Assembly (NCBI RefSeq): GCF_015533855.1
Contig: NZ_AP024154.1
Span: 4,656,501 to 4,720,500, forward strand
DNA: 64,000 nucleotides
Source of the DNA: Echinicola sp. 20G
GTDB lineage: Bacteria; Bacteroidota; Bacteroidia; Cytophagales; Cyclobacteriaceae
Reading direction: 5' to 3'
Shown here: one piece after another, positions 36,147-43,373 of the stretch
How positions within the stretch are numbered: position 1 is the first letter of the stretch
Layout of the letters: each line of letters opens with the position of its first letter
The notes under the pieces: generated by a model
Database searches by the model: none
What the model was told of the DNA's origin: nothing
What the model saw: only the letters and a program-made list of their open reading frames with translations
Made by a program: the position numbers and the translations under genes

Positions 36147-37949
36147 TTATTGGATGATAACCATTTCAACCCTTCTGTTTTGCTCTCTTCCTTCTTCTGT
36201 GTCATTGCTGCTTATCGGCTGAGAACCTCCTAATCCCCTCAACCTGATTCTCTCAAACTCCACACCTTGGCTGACCATATAGTCCCTGATGGTTCCTGCC
36301 CTGTCCATGGACAATTCCTTATTCAAGGATGCATTACCTACATTATCAGTATGACCTTCCAATCGGATTTTTAAACCAGGGTTTTCCTTTAGAAACTCCA
36401 CAAGTTCATCAATAAATCTCATGGAGTTTTCATTGGCAATTTCAGAAGTACCTTTTTTGAAAAGCACCTCTTCCAAAACCATTTTCACCCCACTCTTGGC
36501 CGGTATCAAAAGGATTGTTTCCCCTCTCTCTTCTAATTCTTCTATCGACAATGAAACAGGAAGATAATTGGGCGAAGAAACAGTCAGTTTGGATGTACCC
36601 TTTCTCACCTTCAATTCTAAGGGTCCTTGGTGATCATTCTCTACACCTATACTGTTTCCATCTTGATCTTTAAAAACGACCTTAAACGGAATGTTCTTAA
36701 ATGTATTGTTGTCTGCTGCATTTAGGGTAATGCTACTTCCTTCATCTATTGGAGCTTCCTCAATTTTAGGGGTTTCTGCTTCCAGCTTTACTAATTTCTC
36801 TACCTCTTTTTCGCCAGCAGTAATTCCAGAAATGCTTTCCTCTTGAATTACCTCATTTTCTGGCCGAACTTTCTCTTCTAATGCTACAGTAGTGGAAAGC
36901 TCATTAATTGGAGTGTTTGCAGTTATTTCATTCTGCTCAATTGTTGGAGCAACTGACTGTTCAACTGCTCTTTGGTTGCTGGTTCTAACTGGAAAATTAG
37001 CAGCCAAGAAACGATTTGGATTGGCGTTCTCCGTATTCACTTTCTCCAAAACAATTTCTTCTTTCCTTTGCATCATAATGTCGCCATACCCTTCACTATC
37101 TTTTGTCGTGGTCACAAAAGCGGTATAAGGGCTATTCGGGTCGATAAAATAGGAAAGCTCCACACCTCTGGTATTGATATCATCTTTTAATCTCTTAGGC
37201 TTGGTCCAATTTTCCCAGGTATTGTCCAAACGTTGGGCATAAAAAATATCCCTTCCTTCTTCTGTCCCATGGCCGTTGGTTGAGAAATATAAGATCTGTT
37301 TATCATCAGATAGAAAAGGGGTCATCTCCTGCTCATAGCTATTGATAGCTGGGCCAATATTTTTGGGAACGGACCAGTTCCCATTAGACTGCTTGAAACT
37401 CACATAAATATCTTCATTTCCGTAGGAACCATAAGAGTTCATGGACATCACCAGTATTTCACCCGAAGGGTGCAGTCTGGCACTAAAGCTTCTCCCATTG
37501 TTTCGGAAACTTCCAAAATCCAATTGGAACATGTATTCCCATTCCGTCTCTCCTACTCTTTTGTATTGATGGATACCATGGGCTTTCTTTTTGCCATCAT
37601 GATAAACCAAAGCAGTTTGGTCATCAGGGAAACCTATCAATAGATCATATCCGGATGTGCTCAAACTTTTGACAGGCCTTGCTTCCTGCCATTGGTTAAA
37701 GTCGTTTTTCTTACTGTACCATACATCTCCCAAATCCTTGCCTCCTCCTGTATTGTCAGGGTGATAAGCTACACTCAGAAATAATTCTTCCTTCGAAGAA
37801 ATCACGGGTTGTTGCTCATCATAAGGTGTATTTACCTGTCTAAGGGCATAAACACCTTGGGCAAAGGATGGTGTAAAAGCACAAAAAGCAAGCACAGGAA
37901 TAGTGCTTGCTTTCAAAATACTTGACTTAATTTTTTCTGTTACTTTCAT
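36147..37949 (-). CDS. OmpA-family protein with PD40-type beta-propeller
   Basis: 600 residues with a signal peptide ending TPSFA. Residues about 30-300 contain WD40/PD40-like repeats (for example DKQILYFSTNGHGTEEGRDIFYAQ split as ILYFSTNGHG and GRDIFYA). A low-complexity Glu/Thr-rich linker (about 310-410) and a PEGA/CarboxypepD-like strand region follow. The OmpA C-terminal peptidoglycan-binding domain (about 490-600) contains IRLEGHTDNVGNASLNKELS and GREQNRRVEMV. It anchors outer-membrane components to the cell wall. It begins one base after the deoxyhypusine-synthase-like gene, so the two appear cotranscribed. Confidence 0.9.
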   Translation of the reverse strand: MKVTEKIKSSILKASTIPVLAFCAFTPSFAQGVYALRQVNTPYDEQQPVISSKEELFLSVAYHPDNTGGGKDLGDVWYSKKNDFNQWQEARPVKSLSTSGYDLLIGFPDDQTALVYHDGKKKAHGIHQYKRVGETEWEYMFQLDFGSFRNNGRSFSARLHPSGEILVMSMNSYGSYGNEDIYVSFKQSNGNWSVPKNIGPAINSYEQEMTPFLSDDKQILYFSTNGHGTEEGRDIFYAQRLDNTWENWTKPKRLKDDINTRGVELSYFIDPNSPYTAFVTTTKDSEGYGDIMMQRKEEIVLEKVNTENANPNRFLAANFPVRTSNQRAVEQSVAPTIEQNEITANTPINELSTTVALEEKVRPENEVIQEESISGITAGEKEVEKLVKLEAETPKIEEAPIDEGSSITLNAADNNTFKNIPFKVVFKDQDGNSIGVENDHQGPLELKVRKGTSKLTVSSPNYLPVSLSIEELEERGETILLIPAKSGVKMVLEEVLFKKGTSEIANENSMRFIDELVEFLKENPGLKIRLEGHTDNVGNASLNKELSMDRAGTIRDYMVSQGVEFERIRLRGLGGSQPISSNDTEEGREQNRRVEMVIIQ

Positions 37950-37950
37950 G

Positions 37951-38922
37951 TCATTGATCTAATACAATCGCAAATACTAATGGCGCCACGATGGTCGCAT
38001 CAGATTCGATGATGTATTTAGGCGTATCAATTCCCAGTTTACCCCAGGTGATTTTCTCATTTGGCACTGCTCCTGAGTAGGAACCATATGAGGTAGTGGA
38101 GTCAGAAATCTGGCAGAAATAGCCCCATAAAGGCACTCCATCCCTCTGAAGATCCTGGTGCAACATGGGTACCACACAGATAGGGAAGTCTCCTGCAATG
38201 CCCCCACCGATTTGGAAAAAGCCTACGGTGCTGTCATCTGTGGCATTTTCTGTATACCAGTCTGCTAAATACATCATGTACTGAATACCGCTCTTAACGG
38301 TATGAACATTTTTCACATCCTTTGTGATACAATGTCCTGCGAACATATTTCCCAGCGTGGAATCTTCCCATCCCGGAACGATGATCGGAAGATTCTTCTT
38401 AGCCGCCTCTAAGAGCCAGCTGTTTTTAGGGTCAATCTGATAGGATTGTTCCAGCTTTCCTGAAAGCAAAATCTTGTAGAAGAATTCATGCGGGAAATAG
38501 CTTTCACCAGCTTGGTCAGCCTTCATCCACTCTTCGAGGATTACATCCTCAATCCTTCTCATTGCCTCCATTTCTGGAATACAGGTATCAGTGACCCTGT
38601 TCATATGTCTGTCTAGCAAATCCTGTTCCTCTTCTGGAGAAAGTTGACGATAATGTGGAACTCTTTCGTAATAATCGTGTGCAACAAGGTTGAAGACATC
38701 CTCTTCTAAGTTAGCCCCAGTACATGTGATGATATGAACTTTGTCCTGACGAATCATTTCCGCCAGTGAAATCCCCAACTCAGCAGTAGACATAGCTCCA
38801 GCCAATGTCACCATCATTTTACCATTATTGTCCAAATGGGTCTTATAGCCTTCAGCTGCATCTATCAAAGCCGCTGCATTAAAGTGCCTAAAATTGTGCT
38901 TGAGAAATTCTGTAATTTTCAT
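37951..38922 (-). CDS. Deoxyhypusine-synthase-family protein
   Basis: 323 residues. Family features are an NAD-binding region MMVTLAGAMSTAELGISLAEMI, IITCTGANLEEDVFNL, GGGIAGDFPICVVPML, and the active-site Lys295 in KITWGKLG, the counterpart of the Lys that forms the enzyme-imine intermediate. True deoxyhypusine synthase modifies eIF5A, which bacteria lack. Bacterial relatives are suspected to act on polyamines, for example in homospermidine formation. A canonical promoter lies at 38948-38977. The OmpA-like gene follows by one base. Confidence 0.88.
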   Translation of the reverse strand: MKITEFLKHNFRHFNAAALIDAAEGYKTHLDNNGKMMVTLAGAMSTAELGISLAEMIRQDKVHIITCTGANLEEDVFNLVAHDYYERVPHYRQLSPEEEQDLLDRHMNRVTDTCIPEMEAMRRIEDVILEEWMKADQAGESYFPHEFFYKILLSGKLEQSYQIDPKNSWLLEAAKKNLPIIVPGWEDSTLGNMFAGHCITKDVKNVHTVKSGIQYMMYLADWYTENATDDSTVGFFQIGGGIAGDFPICVVPMLHQDLQRDGVPLWGYFCQISDSTTSYGSYSGAVPNEKITWGKLGIDTPKYIIESDATIVAPLVFAIVLDQ

Positions 38923-38947
38923 CCTATATAGCGTTTAAATAATTTAT

Positions 38948-38977
38948 CAAAATTACGACTGATATGACATGATACAA
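38948..38977 (-). promoter_or_regulatory. Bacteroidota-type promoter of the deoxyhypusine-synthase-like gene
   Basis: Minus strand: TTG (38977-38975), 19-base spacer, TAATTTTG (38955-38948), matching TAnnTTTG. It lies 26 bases upstream of the start codon. Confidence 0.65.
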
Positions 38978-38978
38978 A

Positions 38979-39004
38979 AAAAGCCCGGAAATAACCGGGC
39001 TTTT
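38979..39004 (-). terminator. Terminator after the Skp-like gene
   Basis: Stem AAAAGCCCGG / CCGGGCTTTT with a 6-base loop, flanked by GATACA/TGTATC, directly downstream of the Skp-like stop on the minus strand. Confidence 0.85.
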
Positions 39005-39032
39005 ACTGTATCTTCTTACTTCCTACGGTTGA

Positions 39033-39665
39033 TCATTCAGCTGAAGTGGTGTCAGTTGTGCTGGATGCATCTTTTGAGGAAGAGCTATAAGCGTCGTTTA
39101 GTCCTTTGGTTACCGAAGTCGTTACATCAAGGGCTTCGTGGGCATACCATACACCACCACCTCTAGTGTAAGAAAGAATCATTTCCAAGTTGTTCTCTTC
39201 TGCATAACCTTTAAGGAATTCCTGAATTTTATCATAAACTTCATTATAAAGATTCGCTTCATCCGCAGAAAGCTCCTGCATCAAGTTATCTCTATAAGTC
39301 ACCAAGTTTCTTTCCTTTTTCATCAAGTCTTCTTGCTTGGCTCTTGACTGGTTAGGTGTCATGTTCTGTGCAGATTGCTGAAAATTAGCTACTTCCTGCT
39401 CAAAACCTTTGGCTCTGTTAGAAAGCTCACTTTCATAGCGCTTGCCCTTTTCAGAAATTTCAGAAGACTTGTCTTTGAAGTATTGATAGTTATTGATCAC
39501 ACTGTCCGTGTTGATGTAGGCAATGTTCAAATCGCTCAATTCAACTGTTCCTTCACCGGAAGTACCAGCGCCGGCAGTAGTGCTTTCATTTCCCTTATTA
39601 TTACAAGCCACCAAAAGGGTTCCTGCAATTCCTAAAATTCCTAGTGCTTTACTAAATTTTCTCAC
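39033..39665 (-). CDS. OmpH/Skp-like periplasmic chaperone, predicted lipoprotein
   Basis: 210 residues starting at GTG (39665); no in-frame ATG fits the signal peptide. The lipobox is L-V-A-C (Cys21), followed by a Gly/Ser/Thr-rich linker. Then comes the OmpH module: LNIAYINTDSVINNYQYFKD opening, a long coiled coil (about 68-150, ISEKGKRYESELSNRAKGFE onward) and a closing LEMILSYTRGGGVWYAHEALDVT. Skp carries unfolded outer-membrane proteins. Lipid anchoring is a variation of the usual soluble form. A good promoter lies at 39694-39722. Confidence 0.88.
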   Translation of the reverse strand: MRKFSKALGILGIAGTLLVACNNKGNESTTAGAGTSGEGTVELSDLNIAYINTDSVINNYQYFKDKSSEISEKGKRYESELSNRAKGFEQEVANFQQSAQNMTPNQSRAKQEDLMKKERNLVTYRDNLMQELSADEANLYNEVYDKIQEFLKGYAEENNLEMILSYTRGGGVWYAHEALDVTTSVTKGLNDAYSSSSKDASSTTDTTSAE

Positions 39666-39693
39666 GTTTCTGGTTTATTAATTCAACTTGCCG

Positions 39694-39722
39694 CAAATAT
39701 AAACAAACTTCTCATTCTACAA
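39694..39722 (-). promoter_or_regulatory. Bacteroidota-type promoter of the Skp-like gene
   Basis: Minus strand: TTG (39722-39720), 18-base spacer, TATATTTG (39701-39694), exact fit to TAnnTTTG, 29 bases before the GTG start. Confidence 0.7.
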
Positions 39723-39791
39723 ATCTAATTCGATAATGATCAAAGTTTTTATAAAGAAAGTTTAACATTCTTTCGTAAACCCAGTCTTCTC

Positions 39792-40697
39792 TCAAAAGAA
39801 GATTTCCTGGGCCAGCCTATAAGTATTGGCATGGGCTTCAATTATATGGCCTATTTTTTCTGAATAGCCCCCTCCCATACAGCACATGATGGGAACTTCA
39901 TGATGAAAAGCAGCATTCAACACTATTCTGTCCCGCTCCTTACACCCATGGATGCTAAGTCCCAGCCTGCCTAGCTTATCGGTAGCCAATACGTCCACCC
40001 CACATTGGTAAATGATAAAATCTGGCTCTACCTGATCAAGCAAAGGTTCCAAATGGGATTTCAAACTGCTGATGTAGAATTCATCCCCCACTTTGTCGGG
40101 CAAGCCTACATCCAGATCTGATTTTTCCTTTTGAAGTGGATAATTGGCGGCTCCATGCATGCTGAAAGTAAAAACCTCGGGAACATCCTGAAATATTTCA
40201 GCGGTTCCATTTCCTTGGTGCACATCCAAGTCCACTACCAGAATTTTGCTGGCCAACCCATTTTGGATCAAATAATTCGCCGAAATCGCAATGTCGTTCA
40301 AAAGACAAAACCCTTCTCCTCTGTTTGAAAAAGCATGATGAGTCCCCCCGGCGATATTCATGGCAATGCCATATTCCAAGGCAAAAAGGCTGGCCTGTAC
40401 CGAACCATGCATGATATGGATTTCACGATCCACCAAAGATTGGCTCAGTGGAAAACCGGTTTTTCTGATTTCGGATTTGGAAAGACTTAAGCTGGTCAAC
40501 TTATCGACATAACTGGTATGATGTGTATTAAGAATCCACTTTGCCTCCAAGGCTTCCGGCTCAAACAAATTCTCTTGCGAAATGGTGCCTTCGTACAGCA
40601 ACTGTTCCGGCAAAAGATCATATTTCTCCATTGGAAACCTATGTCCATTAGGTAATGGGTGGGCGTATTTAGGCGACCAAGCTATTTTTAAAATCAT
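39792..40697 (-). CDS. Histone-deacetylase-family hydrolase (acetoin utilisation/acetylpolyamine type)
   Basis: 301 residues with the arginase/deacetylase fold. The sequence shows GGTHHAFSNRGEGFCLLND (catalytic His pair), VVDLDVHQGNGTAEIF (zinc-binding Asp and His), FSMHGAANYPLQ, QCGVDVLATDKLGRL and the C-terminal MCCMGGGYS. Bacterial members deacetylate acetylated polyamines, lysines or other amides; the substrate is unknown. It lies on the same strand downstream of the 186-aa protein, separated by a terminator. Confidence 0.9.
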   Translation of the reverse strand: MILKIAWSPKYAHPLPNGHRFPMEKYDLLPEQLLYEGTISQENLFEPEALEAKWILNTHHTSYVDKLTSLSLSKSEIRKTGFPLSQSLVDREIHIMHGSVQASLFALEYGIAMNIAGGTHHAFSNRGEGFCLLNDIAISANYLIQNGLASKILVVDLDVHQGNGTAEIFQDVPEVFTFSMHGAANYPLQKEKSDLDVGLPDKVGDEFYISSLKSHLEPLLDQVEPDFIIYQCGVDVLATDKLGRLGLSIHGCKERDRIVLNAAFHHEVPIMCCMGGGYSEKIGHIIEAHANTYRLAQEIFF

Positions 40698-40711
40698 TGG
40701 GCAAAATAAAA

Positions 40712-40735
40712 CCGTTTGTTAAAATCAACAAACGG
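40712..40735 (-). terminator. Terminator downstream of the 186-aa conserved gene
   Basis: 9-bp perfect stem CCGTTTGTT (40712-40720) / AACAAACGG (40727-40735). On the minus strand it is followed by TTTTATTTT. Confidence 0.8.
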
Positions 40736-40763
40736 CGAATACAATTAGTTGTGTGAGGGTTTA

Positions 40764-41324
40764 TTATTCTTCTTCTACGTCTTCAGACTGGAAGGTATAC
40801 ATGGTTTCATCAAGTTTGATGGTATCATCATTAAACTCTTTGATGAATTTTGCGATTACAGTTTCATCTACATGGTCAATATGTAAAGCCACGTCCAGAC
40901 CTATTCCATAGTCGTGATTGGTATCAAGATCAATAAACTCCTGTACCTTAACAGCTTCCTCCTCTTCCAGTTCCATGATGATTTCTGTAATAAACCAGCC
41001 TATTTCTTCCTCATTGCTATTGAGGGGCTTAAGGTTACCATTTTCATCTTCCTCATAATTGATCCCATTAAAGTTGGGGAACTTCTGAGCCGCTTTGTGC
41101 TCGGCCAATTCATATATCTCGCTGGAGTGATGAAGGCGTAAGGTATAAAGGGCCGCATCATAAATCACTTCCCTACCTTCATACATACCTACAAAGTAAA
41201 AGTTAACAAACTCGTCACTATTACCCTCAGATGGAACGATTTTAAAAGGTTTTTTGGAAGCCTTCAATTCTGCTTTAAAAGCATCGATAGTCTCGGGCTT
41301 GAACCCATCATTTTTGTATTGCAT
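40764..41324 (-). CDS. Conserved uncharacterised acidic protein, 186 aa
   Basis: The family is not recognised; similar proteins are common in Bacteroidota. It is soluble, strongly acidic at the C-terminus (ETMYTFQSEDVEEE), with a central helix SSEIYELAEHKAAQKFPNF. A repeated tendency to short acidic stretches (NYEEDENGNLKPLNSNEEE) is visible. No catalytic motif was identified. It ends at its own terminator. The 184-base gap upstream shows no clear promoter. Confidence 0.75.
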   Translation of the reverse strand: MQYKNDGFKPETIDAFKAELKASKKPFKIVPSEGNSDEFVNFYFVGMYEGREVIYDAALYTLRLHHSSEIYELAEHKAAQKFPNFNGINYEEDENGNLKPLNSNEEEIGWFITEIIMELEEEEAVKVQEFIDLDTNHDYGIGLDVALHIDHVDETVIAKFIKEFNDDTIKLDETMYTFQSEDVEEE

Positions 41325-41508
41325 ATCTGTAAATAAAAGGGTGAATTGAATATCTACTTATCGCACTTGGTAAAAATTTAAAAACAGTTACATATTAATC
41401 TTGCAACCACCATTTTATAAGTAATTAAATTACAATTAATTACCAGAAAAAAAAATGATTACAACAAAAAAACAACCTTCATTTTTTACCAGCTTGTGAT
41501 AAGCATAC

Positions 41509-41880
41509 TCATCGATTTTTGCTAAACAAAGAAACGCCAAAAAGGGCATTTATTATAGATAAAATAAAACTAAATAATAAAGCCCACCAAAAGCCATCCA
41601 CAATGAAGCCCGGAACGATCTCTGCAGCAATCAAAATGATCATTGCATTAATCACCAAAAGGAACAAACCCAAAGTAACTAGGGTTATGGGGATGGTTAA
41701 GAAAATCAAGATGGGTTTGATGGTAAAGTTCAACAAACTGATGACCGCAGCGATCACCACAGCCACCCAGAAGTTCTCCACTGACACCCCAGGCAATAAA
41801 TAACCAGTAAAAATGACAGCAAGGCCAGCGACAGCCAACTGAACCAATATATTGCCACATCCAGAGTTTGAATCACTCAT
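41509..41880 (-). CDS. Phage-holin-4-superfamily / YvlD-like small membrane protein
   Basis: 123 residues with four hydrophobic helices (about 9-28, 34-52, 58-85 and 96-117) and the family-typical KPILIFLTIPITLVTLGLF and INALFGVSLF. This is the PF04020-type membrane family, widespread in bacterial chromosomes and unrelated to phage lysis despite its name. No prophage genes surround it. The function is unknown. Confidence 0.85.
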   Translation of the reverse strand: MSDSNSGCGNILVQLAVAGLAVIFTGYLLPGVSVENFWVAVVIAAVISLLNFTIKPILIFLTIPITLVTLGLFLLVINAMIILIAAEIVPGFIVDGFWWALLFSFILSIINALFGVSLFSKNR

Positions 41881-42028
41881 ATAGGTAAATATTAGATGAA
41901 AATTAAAAACACTTCATAATACAAGTAAAAAAGTAGCTTCACAACAATATTTTGCTCAAAAAACATGAATTATGTCATATTATCTGAAAATTATCAAGTC
42001 CTTACTTAAATTTTAGCATAGAAGAATT

Positions 42029-42036
42029 TATCTTTG
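42029..42036 (+). promoter_or_regulatory. Possible -7 element of the desaturase gene
   Basis: TATCTTTG fits TAnnTTTG and lies 25 bases before the start codon. No TTG sits at the expected distance upstream (TTA instead), so confidence is modest. Confidence 0.4.
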
Positions 42037-42061
42037 TGTACTTAAATCAATTCTAAATTAC

Positions 42062-42811
42062 GTGATATTAATAGTCTTCTTTCTTCTCCATTGGTATTTC
42101 TCTTTGTTTTGCCAAAGTTTCTTTCTACATAGATATGCCGCTCACCAAATGTTCATTATGAACAAGTTTTGGGAGAGGTTCTTTTATTTCTTCACTTGGG
42201 CATGCCAAGGCAGCTCCTACCTTTCACCAAGGGCCTATGCCATTCTTCATAGAATGCACCATGCCTATAGTGATACTCCAAAAGATCCACACAGCCCACA
42301 TCATACCGAAAACCTTTTCACCATGATGTGGAAAACCAAAAACATCTACAATGACTATTTCTCTTTCAAACTAAAACCGGAAGAGCGATTCTCCAAAGAT
42401 GTTCCTGATTGGAAAAAATTTGACCTGATGGCTGACAGCATGATGGTTAGAGTGGCTTGGGGTCTTTTATATGTAGCTATCTATGTATTGAGTATCAGTG
42501 TATTTGAATTACCGGGCACTCACTGGTGGATGTACTTCTTACTGCCTATCCACTTTTTGATGGGCCCTGTACATGGAGCCATCGTCAACTGGAGCGGACA
42601 TAAATACGGTTATGCCAATTTTGATAACAATGACCAATCGAAAAATAGCTTATTGCTGGATGTATTGATGCTAGGTGAACTGTTCCAAAACAACCACCAT
42701 AAGCTTCCAAACAGACCAAACTTCGCCGTAAAATGGTACGAATTTGATCCTACCTACCCTGTTGTAAAGCTATTACACTTTACAAGAATCATTAAGCTGA
42801 GAACACAATAA
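42062..42811 (+). CDS. Fatty-acid (acyl-CoA/acyl-lipid delta-9) desaturase
   Basis: 249 residues. The start is GTG (42062), because an in-frame stop lies shortly upstream and no ATG precedes the first His box. Three histidine clusters coordinate the di-iron centre: FLHRYAAHQMF (HxxxxH), LHRMHHAYSDT (HxxHH) and LFQNNHHKLPN. Hydrophobic helices surround them (about 2-22 and 135-190). The enzyme introduces a cis double bond in acyl chains and so adjusts membrane fluidity. It is slightly shorter than typical SCD-like desaturases at the N-terminus. Confidence 0.88.
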   Translation: MILIVFFLLHWYFSLFCQSFFLHRYAAHQMFIMNKFWERFFYFFTWACQGSSYLSPRAYAILHRMHHAYSDTPKDPHSPHHTENLFTMMWKTKNIYNDYFSFKLKPEERFSKDVPDWKKFDLMADSMMVRVAWGLLYVAIYVLSISVFELPGTHWWMYFLLPIHFLMGPVHGAIVNWSGHKYGYANFDNNDQSKNSLLLDVLMLGELFQNNHHKLPNRPNFAVKWYEFDPTYPVVKLLHFTRIIKLRTQ

Positions 42812-42819
42812 AATTTTCC

Positions 42820-42851
42820 ATTGGCCACTGAATTCGGTGGCCATTTTTTTT
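42820..42851 (+). terminator. Terminator after the desaturase gene
   Basis: Stem TGGCCAC (42822-42828) / GTGGCCA (42837-42843) followed by eight T residues. Confidence 0.9.
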
Positions 42852-42878
42852 ATCACAACAAACTAATTTTTTAATTTA

Positions 42879-42894
42879 AACTATCGAAATAGTT
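42879..42894. promoter_or_regulatory. Candidate BlaI-type operator palindrome
   Basis: Perfect inverted repeat AACTAT-CGAA-ATAGTT, 112 bases upstream of the BlaI gene. Several ACTAAAT/ATTTAG half-site-like sequences follow (42899-42973). BlaI-family repressors usually bind their own promoter, so this is a reasonable operator region. It is not proven. Confidence 0.4.
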
Positions 42895-43005
42895 GTTAAA
42901 CTAAATCATTCTAATTAATTTAGGCTCGCCGATAAGAAGATCAACAACTTGCTTGTTATTTACAAACTAAATGATTAAGTTGAAGAAAAAAAACAACTAT
43001 ATAAG

Positions 43006-43368
43006 ATGAGAGAGTTAACTAGAGCCGAAGAACAAGTCATGCAAATTCTATGGGATATCGAGAAAGGGTTTGTCAAAGATATCCTAGCCAAAATGTCCAA
43101 CCCAAAACCTGCCTATAACACCGTATCTACAATCATCCGGATACTGGAGAGAAAAGGCTTTGTAAAACACAAAGCTTATGGCAAGTCGCATGAATATTAC
43201 CCAATCGTGACAAAAGATCAGTACAGGAGTTTTTCTATCAAAAACCTACTGTCAGGTTATTTCGGTGGTTCGTTTTCCAAATTGGCTTCTTTCTTCGCAA
43301 AGGACGAAAAAATGGATATCAATGAGCTTGAAAAATTAATGAATGAGGTAAAAGATGACGTAAAATAA
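43006..43368 (+). CDS. BlaI/MecI/CopY-family transcriptional repressor
   Basis: 120 residues. A winged-helix domain opens with MRELTRAEEQVMQILWDIEKGFVKDILAKM and AYNTVSTIIRILERKGFVKHK. A dimerising C-terminal part ends in MDINELEKLMNEVKDDV. In Gram-positive models BlaI is cleaved by the signal sensor BlaR1. Here the next gene, five bases away, encodes the M56 BlaR1-type peptidase, so the two form a sensor-repressor operon. Confidence 0.92.
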   Translation: MRELTRAEEQVMQILWDIEKGFVKDILAKMSNPKPAYNTVSTIIRILERKGFVKHKAYGKSHEYYPIVTKDQYRSFSIKNLLSGYFGGSFSKLASFFAKDEKMDINELEKLMNEVKDDVK

Positions 43369-43373
43369 GTCAC

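Noticed and set aside
41509..41880. Prophage evidence from a holin-like gene
   Set aside because: The family is a chromosomal membrane protein family and no other phage genes lie nearby.
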